Below, piece after piece: positions 17,578 through 25,494 of a DNA stretch of 49,767 nucleotides. The translations under genes and the position numbers were made by a program. The notes under the pieces were generated by a model, which worked only from the letters and a program-made list of their open reading frames with translations, was not told the DNA's origin and did no database searches. How positions within the stretch are numbered: the stretch's first letter is position 1; each line of letters begins with the position of its first letter. This stretch comes from an uncultured Rubrobacteraceae bacterium. GTDB lineage: Bacteria > Actinomycetota > Rubrobacteria > Rubrobacterales > Rubrobacteraceae. The stretch is taken from contig CADCVI010000042.1 of the NCBI GenBank assembly GCA_902806105.1, positions 1 to 49,767 on the forward strand, given 5' to 3'.

Positions 17578-18155
17578 AATGCCGATAACGAAAGCCCGCA
17601 GCCTCCCGGTAAAGCGGTGTAACTGGGGGGCAAACCCTGTTTATCGACATACTTGTTATTTTTGGCCTTCGGTCCCTGCGAGAAGGACGTCGCTGGGTTT
17701 CTATGACGATAAGATCTGACCAGACAAAGGCCAAGTAGTTCGCCGGCCGGTTCCACAACGCCTTATGCGTCGGATCCCGGTCGTCCGGCTTCAGAATACG
17801 GCGACAACCTTGAACAAAACTCGTAAGGAACTCGCGTTTAGGGCTTCGTGCAATGCTACCGCCCCCGTCCGCGCGGCAGGATCCGAAGGTGCTGTCGAGT
17901 CACCCATGATGGGCGAGTCCGACAAGCAAGGAACTACGCCGAAGGCTCGGTATCGGACCGGGCTCATGCGACTTCGGAGAGCGCCGGCCCTCGCCATCCC
18001 GAAGAACAGGTGCGAGAGGCGGGTCCATATAGCTACTTCGGGCCTAGCCTGGGTTCGTAAAATCAGGTAAATGTAACTTTAAGATCAACCGCTGGAATTG
18101 CCTCGGAAAGAAGATGTTGCGTTCAAGTACATCGTGGCGGAAAGGAAGAAGAGTA
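17578..18155. other. Gene-poor stretch before the methyltransferase
   Basis: About 580 bases with no recognisable gene on either strand; the open frames lack domains. The left half is more AT-rich than most of the window. The last 20 bases carry the RBS (AAGGAAGAAG) of the methyltransferase. Confidence 0.4.
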
Positions 18156-18989
18156 ATGACGATTGAGAAGGCGCCCGGGATGACGCCGGAGATGGAATCG
18201 CTGAAGGCCCGACTTAAAGCTACGTGGATGTCCGGGGACTACGGGCACTTTGCCAAGTACCTGGAACCGAGCGCGCTAGAGTTTTTGGCGCGGATCCCCA
18301 TCCCGGCCGGGACGCGCGTGCTCGACGTGGCGTGCGGCGCGGGCCAGATATCCATCCCCGCCGCGCGCGCCGGTGCTCGTGTGACCGGCGTCGACATCGC
18401 CACGAACTCGATCGAGCAGGCACGTGCCCGCGCCCGGGACGAGGGCTTGGATGCCCGCTTCGACGAGGGCGACGCAGAGATGCTGTCCTACGAAGACGCC
18501 TCCTTCGACCTGGTGATGAGCCTCTTCGGGGCGATGTTCGCTCCCCGCCCCGAGCGGGTGGCGGCCGAATTGATCCGTGTGTGCCGGCCTGGCGGGCGAA
18601 TCGTCATGGGCAACTGGACCCCCGAGGGCTTTGTCGGCCAGATGTTCAAGACCATCGGCAAGCACGTACCGCCCCCGCCCCTTATGCCTTCGCCGCTCTT
18701 GTGGGGCGACGAAGCGACCGTCCGCGAGCGGCTGGGCGACGGGATAGCGGAATTGCGCCTTACCAGACGACTGTACCCGTTTTACTACCCCTTCCCCCCA
18801 TCCGAAGTGGTAGAGCACTTTCGGACCTACTACGGGCCCACGAATCGTGCATTCACCGCGCTCGACGAAGCGGGGCGAGAGGCCTTCCGCCGCGACCTCG
18901 AGAAACTGTGGACCGAGCATAACAGCGCCGACGACGGCACGACCCGCATGGAATCCGAATACCTAGAGGTGGTTGCGGTTCGCGAATAG
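18156..18989 (+). CDS. Class I SAM-dependent methyltransferase
   Basis: 277 residues from ATG 18156, chosen for its AAGGAAGAAG RBS; the frame is open 14 codons further up but without support. The Rossmann motif I is [15 protein letters not shown], motif II acidic is [18 protein letters not shown], and the later [16 protein letters not shown] is the post-motif III strand typical of UbiE/Methyltransf_11 enzymes. The C-terminal third is less conserved and probably sets the substrate, which is unknown. It is a single-gene unit followed by a strong hairpin. Confidence 0.87.
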   Translation: MTIEKAPGMTPEMESLKARLKATWMSGDYGHFAKYLEPSALEFLARIPIPAGTRVLDVACGAGQISIPAARAGARVTGVDIATNSIEQARARARDEGLDARFDEGDAEMLSYEDASFDLVMSLFGAMFAPRPERVAAELIRVCRPGGRIVMGNWTPEGFVGQMFKTIGKHVPPPPLMPSPLLWGDEATVRERLGDGIAELRLTRRLYPFYYPFPPSEVVEHFRTYYGPTNRAFTALDEAGREAFRRDLEKLWTEHNSADDGTTRMESEYLEVVAVRE

Positions 18990-19101
18990 CAGAGCCTTCC
19001 ATAGAAGAGGTTTCTTCCCGGGATCTCGTCCCGTCCCTCCACGTGGGGCAAGTGGATCTTCGAGAAGCTGAGCTCTCAGCATCTGGTTGAACGGCCGCAA
19101 A

Positions 19102-19136
19102 AGGAAGGGTCGGGGTGTTCTGCCCCGGCCCTTCCT
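19102..19136. terminator. Hairpin terminator after the methyltransferase
   Basis: AGGAAGGGTCGGGG pairs with CCCCGGCCCTTCCT around the loop TGTTCTG, a 14-bp stem with one GU pair. It is preceded by an A-run but has no T-run after it. Confidence 0.65.
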
Positions 19137-19463
19137 CGCCCATCTTTCGTCCTTGCGCTCCCTATCGCGGTTCGAGATTTCTGCGCCCCAACCTCTGTTT
19201 GCGTTTCGAGCGGCGTGGTTGTAGTTCGAAGTTTGAGCAACTCATCCACAGGCGTGAAGCTCTCTCCGTCATGCTCCGGCATTCCTACTCGCGAGTTCGG
19301 GGAAGCCGATTACTTGTGACGGTTTCTCCCTCCGGCTACGAGCGTCAGGGGGCATCGGAGGGCAAGCAGCTCACGATACCTTTTCGGGGTATCGAGCAAT
19401 GGCTCCCTCCCCAACTGTCTCCGGATCTCCTGCTCCGGCCTTTAAGGTCGGGGGTACCGTTGT

Positions 19464-19469
19464 TAGAAT
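19464..19469 (+). promoter_or_regulatory. TAGAAT -10 box, leaderless-type promoter
   Basis: TAGAAT ends 10 bases before ATG 19480 and no RBS fits in between, so the transcript probably begins at or next to the start codon. The -35 region (TTTAAG) is weak. Confidence 0.5.
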
Positions 19470-19479
19470 CGGCCGCGTT

Positions 19480-20367
19480 ATGGCTGAAGAAGAGAAATCC
19501 AAACCGCTGGTTCAGATGAGCACGGTGGTCGCCTCGGGGATAACGGCGATCGTCGCGGCTCTTTTCACCTCCAGACTCGGGGTCGCGGGCACCCTTATCG
19601 GGACCGCCATGACCCCCATGCTCATGACCATAGGCGTCGCCATCTTGAACGCTCAGATCGAGAAGGCGACCAGCCGGGTCTCAGAACTCCCGAGCACCGT
19701 TCGCGGACGCCTCACCACGCAGCGGGTTCGAGTCCCCGGAACCCCGAGCCCCGAAGCCCCGCCAGGGGATCCGGACCCGCCGGTGTCGAGGAGGAGAGAC
19801 AGGAGGGCCCCCGGCATATTGCAACGGCTGCTCTCCATTCCGACCTATCTCAGGGAGATGTCCCCCTCGACCAGGCGCCGCACCCTGCTCACCGGAGCCC
19901 TCGCCGGGCTCGTCGCAGCTGGGATAGGGCTCGCGGGCGTGACCGGCCTGGAAGCTGCTTCGGGAGGCACCCTCTCCTGCACGCTCTACGAGGAGTGCTC
20001 GAACACCTCTTCGGGTGACGAGACCGCACAAACGGGCACTTCCCTGTCCCGAGCGTTCGAGGGGCCCGATGATACCGGCACGCAGGGCGCGCCCGTCGAC
20101 AGCGAGGGACCGGCGGACGTGCAGCGGCCGGGGGACCAACCGGCTCCGGGCGTAGACGAAGTACCTCAGAACGGCCAGTACGAGGGTGGCCCTCAGAACG
20201 GCAACGGGCAGGCTCCCTCCGGAGGGGAGCCGCAGGAATCCCCGGTGGACCCGGAGCAGCCCGCCGCCGATGGGGAACCCGACACGCCCGCTCAGGATGG
20301 CTCCCAACAGCCTGAGGAACCAGCTGACGATGGGGAACCGGCGACGCCGTCCGAGCAACAGCGGTAG
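19480..20367 (+). CDS. Membrane protein with low-complexity acidic tail
   Basis: 295 residues from ATG 19480 (MAEEEKSKP); the frame is open to 19399, but a -10 box lies just ahead of 19480. Hydrophobic segments lie at about residues 15-55 (GITAIVAALFTS to MLMTIGVAIL) and 135-160 (LLTGALAGLVAAGIGLAGV). Between them is a basic, Pro-rich cytoplasmic-type linker. After the last helix the chain has a Cys pair (SCTLYEECS) and about 120 residues rich in Gly, Pro, Gln, Glu and Asp, with loose repeats such as DGEPDTP and DGEPATP. The tail is probably extracellular and unstructured. No function can be assigned. Confidence 0.75.
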   Translation: MAEEEKSKPLVQMSTVVASGITAIVAALFTSRLGVAGTLIGTAMTPMLMTIGVAILNAQIEKATSRVSELPSTVRGRLTTQRVRVPGTPSPEAPPGDPDPPVSRRRDRRAPGILQRLLSIPTYLREMSPSTRRRTLLTGALAGLVAAGIGLAGVTGLEAASGGTLSCTLYEECSNTSSGDETAQTGTSLSRAFEGPDDTGTQGAPVDSEGPADVQRPGDQPAPGVDEVPQNGQYEGGPQNGNGQAPSGGEPQESPVDPEQPAADGEPDTPAQDGSQQPEEPADDGEPATPSEQQR

Positions 20368-20389
20368 GGCGGGCTCTTTAGGGCACGAA

Positions 20390-20420
20390 AAAGGGACCGG
20401 GTGAAGATCCCGGTCCCTTT
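20390..20420 (+). terminator. Rho-independent terminator
   Basis: AAAGGGACCGGG (20390-20401) pairs perfectly with CCCGGTCCCTTT (20409-20420) around a 7-base loop. It ends in TTT and lies 22 bases after the stop of the preceding gene. The A/T ends would let it work on both strands. Confidence 0.85.
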
Positions 20421-20428
20421 CAGCCTCG

Positions 20429-20509
20429 TGAAGGGGGATGGACAGCCCCTATAAGTTCCTTCCCGGTCTCCCGGAGGCCCCTCAGGACCTTACTGTGCAT
20501 CCCCCTTCA
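20429..20509 (-). ncRNA. Candidate structured RNA or 3' UTR element
   Basis: TGAAGGGGGATG (20429-20440) is the perfect reverse complement of CATCCCCCTTCA (20498-20509). The 57 bases enclosed contain further pairing options (GGTC/GACC and CTC/GAG around a GGGGCCTCCGGGAG-type core when read on the minus strand). It lies just downstream of the minus-strand gene 20531-20731, so it may be its 3' structure or a separate RNA. No known family is recognised. Confidence 0.4.
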
Positions 20510-20530
20510 TGGGCTATGCGCATCGTGGTT

Positions 20531-20731
20531 CTAGACCATACCGCGCAGCTCGGCCACCATGTCCAGGCCCTGCTGCTTGCACAGGTCCTTCGGACGCATG
20601 ATCGCCTGCTCGTCGAGCAAGTTGCGGGTACGAGCCTCCTTCTCGAGGTGACGCTCGATCACGTCGATGGCCCGGTCCACGTCCTCACGGGTGACTTCTT
20701 TTACCTTCTCGTGGGTAATGGTTATCGTCAT
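20531..20731 (-). CDS. 66-aa conserved-looking small protein
   Basis: A minus-strand ATG at 20731 is preceded by AGGAGGTG. The product is charged and largely helical (REDVDRAIDVIERHLEKEART, then KDLCKQQGLDMVAELRG), with one Cys and no membrane segment. The first 11 residues alternate hydrophobic and polar residues like a beta strand. No family is recognised. It is a lone gene with a possible structured element after its stop. Confidence 0.72.
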   Translation of the reverse strand: MTITITHEKVKEVTREDVDRAIDVIERHLEKEARTRNLLDEQAIMRPKDLCKQQGLDMVAELRGMV

Positions 20732-20910
20732 CTGGTCAGCACCTCCTCTCCTCGGCGGTTTGGCGAGACGAAACGCTGTGCTTGTAACGTTTGTCCACCG
20801 TGCCCGACTTCAGAGTAAAGCGGCGGCATGTACCTGTCAAGACTAATTTTGCGAGCAAATTCGCATGTTTCTCAGGTCCGCGGTTGGCCACCCGGCCAAC
20901 GGCCCTGCTC

Positions 20911-21615
20911 CTATATCGAACCGTCCTCGACGAAGGCGCCGCCCCTGAGGAGCGGTACGACGGGTACGGTATCCTCGGCGAGGCAGAAACCGAGGTCTTC
21001 TTCGTAGCCGAGGCGCAGCAGCCGCCTGGCCGCGGTGTTCTTCGCGAGGACGTTCTTGGAGCGTCGGTGGTAGAAGCCCACCACCCGTCTTGCCCGCTCG
21101 TCGAGCTCGGCGCCCGCCTCGGAGAGGTGGTGCAGGATGGCTCCGGACGCCGCCTCGTCCTCCGAGGAGCGGTGTCCCTCCCAGCCGCACCCGACGACGG
21201 CGACGCGCGGCCCGTACGCCCCGTCCTTCAGGGCATCGGCAACGGCGCGGGCATTGACGAAGGCGCCGGAGAGGATCGCCGGGGCTCCCCCGGCAGCCTC
21301 CGTCACCCTGGTACCGTTGGTCGTCGAGAGGGCGACCGTCGAGCCCGGGTTTAACTCGGCCGCCATGATCTCCGTCGGCGAGTTGCCGAAGTCGAAGCCC
21401 TGGACCTTGGCGCTGCCCCGCTCCCCGATCCTGAAGTCCGCCCCGGCATACTCGGCGGCCTCCTCGATGGAGGCGACCGGCACCACCCGGGCACCCTTGC
21501 GGACGAGGACCGCGATCGTGGTGCTCGCCCGGAAGGCATCCACCACCACGACGACGGCCCCCTCGCGGGCCGCGGCCCGCGCCCCCTTCTCTCCCCCTGC
21601 ATAGCGCGCGATCAT
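20911..21615 (-). CDS. comB: ComB-like 2-phosphosulfolactate phosphatase
   Basis: 234 residues from the ATG at 21615 (AGAGGA upstream); the longer frame to 21918 has no coding look. The chain matches the COG2045 layout: VVVVDAFRASTTI near the N-terminus, GFDFGNSPTEI, LSTTNGTR, then VVGCGWEG and a C-terminal EEDLGFCLAEDTVPVVP. In methanogens ComB removes phosphate from 2-phosphosulfolactate during coenzyme M synthesis. Bacteria without coenzyme M often carry homologues whose substrate is unknown, and no other sulfolactate gene lies nearby, so the precise reaction here is uncertain. Confidence 0.82.
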   Translation of the reverse strand: MIARYAGGEKGARAAAREGAVVVVVDAFRASTTIAVLVRKGARVVPVASIEEAAEYAGADFRIGERGSAKVQGFDFGNSPTEIMAAELNPGSTVALSTTNGTRVTEAAGGAPAILSGAFVNARAVADALKDGAYGPRVAVVGCGWEGHRSSEDEAASGAILHHLSEAGAELDERARRVVGFYHRRSKNVLAKNTAARRLLRLGYEEDLGFCLAEDTVPVVPLLRGGAFVEDGSI

Positions 21616-21772
21616 GAGATTCCTCTGTTCATCCTGACTATTATATTGACCTCGGACGCGGCTTTTCGGGCCGCGTCGCCTGAGAGAGGTACCACGCCCC
21701 CTCCTGCGCCGAACGATAGAATGGGGGGAGCTGTTGGTCGAAAGCTCGTAACATTCCGACGAGAGGTGAGGC

Positions 21773-22759
21773 ATGAAGTATCGTAAGCTCGGCGGCACTG
21801 ACATAGAGGTCTCGGAGGTCGGCTTCGGCGTCTGGACCGTCTCGACCGGATGGTGGGGCGACGTCGTCGACGAAAACTCCGTGCGGATCATGAGGCAGGC
21901 CCACGAGAGGGGCATCAACTACTTCGACACCGCCGACACCTACGGCTCCGGCAAGGGCGAGACGCTCCTGGCCGACGCCTTCGGGCACATGCGCGACGAG
22001 ATCGTCATCTCCACCAAGATCGGCTACGACTTCTACAACCACACCGCCCGCCGCGGCCAGCAGGAACGCCCCCAGGAATGGTCCGAGGACTTTCTCCGCT
22101 TCGCCCTGGAGCAGAGCTTGAAGAGGCTCGGCACCGACTACATAGACTTCCTCCAGCTCCACAACACGAAGATGGACGCCATCGAGAACGAGGAGCTCTT
22201 CGCGCTCATGGAAGAGTTCAGGGCAGAAGGCAAGATCCGAGCCCACGGCGTCGCCCTCGGTCCCAAGATCGGCTGGCTGGACGAGGGCGTCAGGGCCATG
22301 CGCGAGCGCTCGGTGAACGGCGTGCAGATGATCTACAACATGCTCGAACAGGACCCGGGCCGCGAGCTTATAGAAACAGCCCGCGAGACGGACACGAGCC
22401 TTTTCGTGCGGGTCCCCCACTCGTCGGGCATGCTGGAGGGCAAGTACGACGAGAACACGACCTTCGCCAAGAACGACCACCGCCAGCACCGCCCGAAGGC
22501 GTGGCTCACCGAGGGCATCAAGAAGGTCGAGCAGCTCTCGTTCCTCACGGAGTCCGGCGAACGCACCCTGGGCCAGGCGGCCCTGAAGTTCGTTCTCGCA
22601 TCCCCGGAGATAATCTCCGTCTTGCCGAACATCTACAACGACGAGCAGCTAGAAGAGTTCGCCGCCACCTCCGAGACGCCGGACCTCACGCAAGAGGAAC
22701 TCGCCCGCGTCACCGAACTCTACGAGAACAACTTCGGCCTTCAAAAGGCCGCGGGCTAA
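21773..22759 (+). CDS. Aldo/keto reductase
   Basis: 328 residues with a GAGAGGTGAGG RBS. It has the family start (KYRKLGGTDIEVSEVGFGVWTVS) and the catalytic tetrad in FDTADTYG (Asp, Tyr), ISTKIGYDF (Lys) and LQLHNTK (His). The C-terminal GQAALKFVLASPEIISVLP binds NADP(H). It belongs to the single-domain (beta/alpha)8 YajO/Tas-like group that reduces carbonyls in the cytosol. Its substrate is unknown. It lies 109 bases before the ChdC gene on the same strand and may be co-transcribed. Confidence 0.93.
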   Translation: MKYRKLGGTDIEVSEVGFGVWTVSTGWWGDVVDENSVRIMRQAHERGINYFDTADTYGSGKGETLLADAFGHMRDEIVISTKIGYDFYNHTARRGQQERPQEWSEDFLRFALEQSLKRLGTDYIDFLQLHNTKMDAIENEELFALMEEFRAEGKIRAHGVALGPKIGWLDEGVRAMRERSVNGVQMIYNMLEQDPGRELIETARETDTSLFVRVPHSSGMLEGKYDENTTFAKNDHRQHRPKAWLTEGIKKVEQLSFLTESGERTLGQAALKFVLASPEIISVLPNIYNDEQLEEFAATSETPDLTQEELARVTELYENNFGLQKAAG

Positions 22760-22868
22760 ACCGCTCGCCGGCGGCAGCTGCGCCCGGTCCCGACGACCTG
22801 GCCCAGCGTTCACGTCAACGACCGTAGCCGCAACAGACGATGATGGGCTCCGGACCAGGGAGAAAACA

Positions 22869-23591
22869 ATGACCGAGACACGGGCGAGGGAGCAAGAGGT
22901 TGCAGAGGAGAAGCTCCCGTCCCAGTACATAAACTACGCCTTCTTCAAGCTCGATCCCGGGTGGCGCAGGCTCCCCGAGGAGGAGCGGGAGCGCGGCAAG
23001 AAGGAGTTTCTGGAGGCGGCGGAGGCGCACTCCGGCGAGATGCTGCTCCGTCCCTACTCCCTCATGGGCCTGCGGGCGGACGCGGACTTCATGCTGTGGC
23101 GGATCTCCTACGACCTCGAACCCTTCGAGGGGATGATGTCCGCCCTCCTGAAGACCGGGCTGGGCCAGTACCTGACGGTCGTCTACTCGTACTTCGGGAT
23201 CAGCCGCCGCTCGATCTACGTCGGGGAGCATACGCCGGGCTGGGAGAACCGCCGCTACATCGTCCCCGGTGAGGGCGATTTCCTCTTCGTGTACCCGTTC
23301 GTCAAGACGCGCGCCTGGTACCGGCTCCCGGTGGAGGAGCGCCAGCGCATGATGAACGAGCATATGCACATAGGGCGCAAGCACTACCCCGTCAAGAACA
23401 ACACGGCCTACTGCTTCGGGATCGACGACTACGAGTTCATCCTCTCCTTCGAGGCCGAGTCCCCCGAGAAATTCCAGGACCTCATGATGGAACTGAGGGA
23501 GTCCGAGGCGAGCGCCTACACCGAGCTCGACACCCCGATCTTCACCTGCCGCAGACGCTCCCTCGACAAAGTCCTCGAATACCTCGGGTAG
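22869..23591 (+). CDS. chdC: Coproheme decarboxylase (HemQ/ChdC), chlorite dismutase family
   Basis: 240 residues with AGGGAGA ahead of the ATG. The double ferredoxin-like fold is recognisable from NYAFFKLDPGWRRL and LMGLRADADFMLWR. FLFVYPFVKTRAWY holds the Tyr expected to act in coproheme decarboxylation, and MMNEHMHIGRKHYP holds the proximal haem His. FGIDDYEFILSFE is the C-terminal signature. In Gram-positive bacteria this enzyme makes haem b from coproheme III using peroxide. The chlorite-degrading Arg is not seen in the usual context. No other haem genes are in the window. Confidence 0.9.
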   Translation: MTETRAREQEVAEEKLPSQYINYAFFKLDPGWRRLPEEERERGKKEFLEAAEAHSGEMLLRPYSLMGLRADADFMLWRISYDLEPFEGMMSALLKTGLGQYLTVVYSYFGISRRSIYVGEHTPGWENRRYIVPGEGDFLFVYPFVKTRAWYRLPVEERQRMMNEHMHIGRKHYPVKNNTAYCFGIDDYEFILSFEAESPEKFQDLMMELRESEASAYTELDTPIFTCRRRSLDKVLEYLG

Positions 23592-23654
23592 AGCCGAAAA
23601 AAGGTGTAGCGCTCCCCGGTTGGCCGGGCGTACAATAAAGTCACGCACCGACCG

Positions 23655-23687
23655 TAGCCAGGGGGCTCTTTTTTGGCCCTCTGGCTA
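23655..23687. terminator. 12-bp hairpin after chdC
   Basis: TAGCCAGGGGGC (23655-23666) pairs with GCCCTCTGGCTA (23676-23687) with one GU pair and a T-rich loop. It separates chdC from the cysteine operon. A TACAAT box at 23631-23636 precedes it, so it could also be part of a short leader RNA. Confidence 0.6.
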
Positions 23688-23733
23688 GTTTCTTGGTCCG
23701 TACACTCCTTTACCCAAAGCATACGGCGTTCCC

Positions 23734-23761
23734 TGGACGATGGACGAGCGACCTGTATAAT
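23734..23761 (+). promoter_or_regulatory. Leaderless promoter of the cysteine operon
   Basis: TGGACG (23734-23739) and TATAAT (23756-23761) are separated by 16 bases. Only 9 bases lie between the -10 box and ATG 23771, with no RBS, so the mRNA probably begins at the start codon. Confidence 0.65.
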
Positions 23762-23770
23762 AATCCCGAC

Positions 23771-24694
23771 ATGATTACTAGGATTAACAAGAGGTTGGGT
23801 TCGCGGCCGGTGGATCTCGTGGGAAACACGCCGCTCTTCGAGCTCTCGAACATCTCGCGCGAGGTCCCCGGGGTGAGCATTCTCGGGAAGGCCGAGTGGC
23901 ACAACCCCGGCGGTTCCGTCAAGGATCGTCCGGCGTTGTGGATGATTCGGGACGGCGAGAAGAGCGGGAAGCTGACCCCCGGGAAGACCATCCTCGACGC
24001 CACCAGCGGGAACACCGGGATCGCCTACGCGTGGATAGGAGCTTCCCTAGGCTACAAGGTGAAGCTCTGCATGCCCAAAAACGCCAGCGAGGAGCGCAAG
24101 AAGATCCTCAGGGCCTACGGGGTCGAGGTCGTCTTGACCGACCCGGGCGAGGGTTCCGACGGGGCCATCCGCAAGGTTCGAGAGCTCTACGCCGAGGACC
24201 CCGAGCGGTACTTCTACCCGGATCAGTACACGAACCCGGCCAACCCGAGGTCTCACTACGAGTCGACGGGGCCGGAGATCTGGGAGGCGACGGAGGGTGA
24301 GATCACCCACTTCGTCGCGGGCCTCGGGACGAGCGGGACCTTCGTCGGCACCTCGACGCGCCTCAAGGAGTACAACCCGGAGATAAAGGTAGTCTCCTTC
24401 GAGCCAGATTCGCCGTTTCATGGGCTGGAGGGGATGAAGCACATGGAGTCGGCCATCGTGCCGGAGATCTACGACCCTTCGGTGGCGGACGAGAACCTGG
24501 AGACGGCGACGGAGGAGGCGTACGAGATGGTCAAGCGCCTCGCTCGTGAAGAGGGCATCCTGGTCGGCATCTCGGCCGGGGCCGCCGTCGCTACCTCGTT
24601 GAGGGTGGCGCGCGGGCTTGAGTCCGGGGTGGTCGTAACCATCCTGTGCGACTCGGCGGACAAATACCTCTCCGAGAGCTTTTGGGAGGAGTAG
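23771..24694 (+). CDS. cysM: CysM-type cysteine synthase (PLP enzyme)
   Basis: 307 residues from ATG 23771, which fits the leaderless promoter; the 26 extra codons upstream overlap that promoter. PLP-binding Lys is in NPGGSVKDRPA, the substrate loop is TSGNTGIA, and the phosphate-binding loop is GLGTSGTFVGT. The three following genes encode a JAMM protease, a MoaD/ThiS-like carrier and a MoeB-rhodanese. That is the set used in mycobacteria, where CysM joins O-phosphoserine with the thiocarboxylate of CysO to form a CysO-cysteine adduct. Use of O-phosphoserine here is inferred from context. The stop lies 4 bases before the next start. Confidence 0.9.
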   Translation: MITRINKRLGSRPVDLVGNTPLFELSNISREVPGVSILGKAEWHNPGGSVKDRPALWMIRDGEKSGKLTPGKTILDATSGNTGIAYAWIGASLGYKVKLCMPKNASEERKKILRAYGVEVVLTDPGEGSDGAIRKVRELYAEDPERYFYPDQYTNPANPRSHYESTGPEIWEATEGEITHFVAGLGTSGTFVGTSTRLKEYNPEIKVVSFEPDSPFHGLEGMKHMESAIVPEIYDPSVADENLETATEEAYEMVKRLAREEGILVGISAGAAVATSLRVARGLESGVVVTILCDSADKYLSESFWEE

Positions 24695-24698
24695 GATT

Positions 24699-25121
24699 TT
24701 GGCGTTGAAGATCGGTGCGGGCGACGTGGAGCACATCCACGAGCACGCGAAGGAGGCTTACCCCGAAGAGTGCGCGGGCGTGCTCGTGGGCATGGATTCG
24801 GGCGGGACGAAGGTCATCGTCGACGTGTGGCGGGCCGAGAACACCTTTGAGGAAGAGGAGCGCTCGCATAGGTTCCTGATCGAGCCGCTGAAGATAAGGG
24901 ACTTCGAGGAGAAGGCGCGCGAGCGGGACCTGGACATTCTCGGGTTCTACCACTCGCACCCGGATCACCCGGCCGAGCCCTCCGAGTACGACAGGGACCA
25001 CGCATGGCCCTACTACTCGTATATTATCGCCTCCGTCAGCAGCGAGAACGTCGAGGACATGCGCAGCTGGAAGCTTCGTGATGACCGCTCCGGTTACGAC
25101 GAAGAAACCATCATAGGCTAG
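24699..25121 (+). CDS. mec: Mec-type JAMM metalloprotease
   Basis: 140 residues from a TTG start with GGGAGGA upstream, overlapping the end of cysM. The JAMM zinc motif is complete: the catalytic Glu in YPEECAGVL and HSHPDHPAEPSEYD (HxH-x7-S-x2-D). In mycobacteria Mec releases cysteine from the CysO adduct. In this operon it may also trim the three residues that follow Gly-Gly on the carrier encoded next, as QbsD-type enzymes do for QbsE. Confidence 0.9.
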   Translation: MALKIGAGDVEHIHEHAKEAYPEECAGVLVGMDSGGTKVIVDVWRAENTFEEEERSHRFLIEPLKIRDFEEKARERDLDILGFYHSHPDHPAEPSEYDRDHAWPYYSYIIASVSSENVEDMRSWKLRDDRSGYDEETIIG

Positions 25122-25152
25122 TACGGCCAAGTCTTAGAGAGAAGGAGTTTTT

Positions 25153-25434
25153 ATGCCGAACGTGAGGATACCTACCCCCTTGAGGCAGTACGTTGGCGGG
25201 AACGCCGAGGTAGCGGTGCAGGGCGGGACCGCCGGGGACGCCCTGGGGGATCTCGTCCAGCAGCACCCGGACCTCAAGCAGCACCTCTACACCGGGGACG
25301 GCAAGCTCCGTTCGTTCGTCAACGTCTACAAGGGCGACGAGGACATCCGCTACCTCGACGGGCAGGACACCGAGGTCGCCGAGAACGACGAGCTCTCCAT
25401 TATCCCCTCCATTGCCGGCGGTTCGTGTTTGTAA
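25153..25434 (+). CDS. cysO: MoaD/ThiS-like sulfur carrier (CysO-like), Gly-Gly masked
   Basis: 93 residues with AGAAGGAG before the ATG. The beta-grasp fold shows in VRIPTPLRQYVGG, SFVNVYKGDEDIRYLDG and DELSIIPSIAGG. Carriers of this type are adenylated on the C-terminal Gly-Gly by an E1-like enzyme and then hold sulfur as a thiocarboxylate. Here three residues (Ser-Cys-Leu) follow the Gly-Gly before the stop, so the protein must be cut before it can be activated. The upstream JAMM protease is the natural candidate. Confidence 0.9.
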   Translation: MPNVRIPTPLRQYVGGNAEVAVQGGTAGDALGDLVQQHPDLKQHLYTGDGKLRSFVNVYKGDEDIRYLDGQDTEVAENDELSIIPSIAGGSCL

Positions 25435-25494
25435 TCCCCTACCGGAGCCGAAACACCCGGCGATAGCACCATCTTTTAGGAAAGGTTTCATATT

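Larger units (their letters stand above)
18990..19479. other. Intergenic region with terminator and promoter
   Basis: No gene is supported; the open frame crossing it has no recognisable domain. It contains the terminator at 19102-19136 and, at its right end, the TAGAAT box before the next gene. Confidence 0.45.

Noticed and set aside
17765..18070. 101-codon open frame suspected of being an intron or transposon remnant
   Set aside because: No recognisable reverse-transcriptase or transposase motif and no terminal repeats seen.
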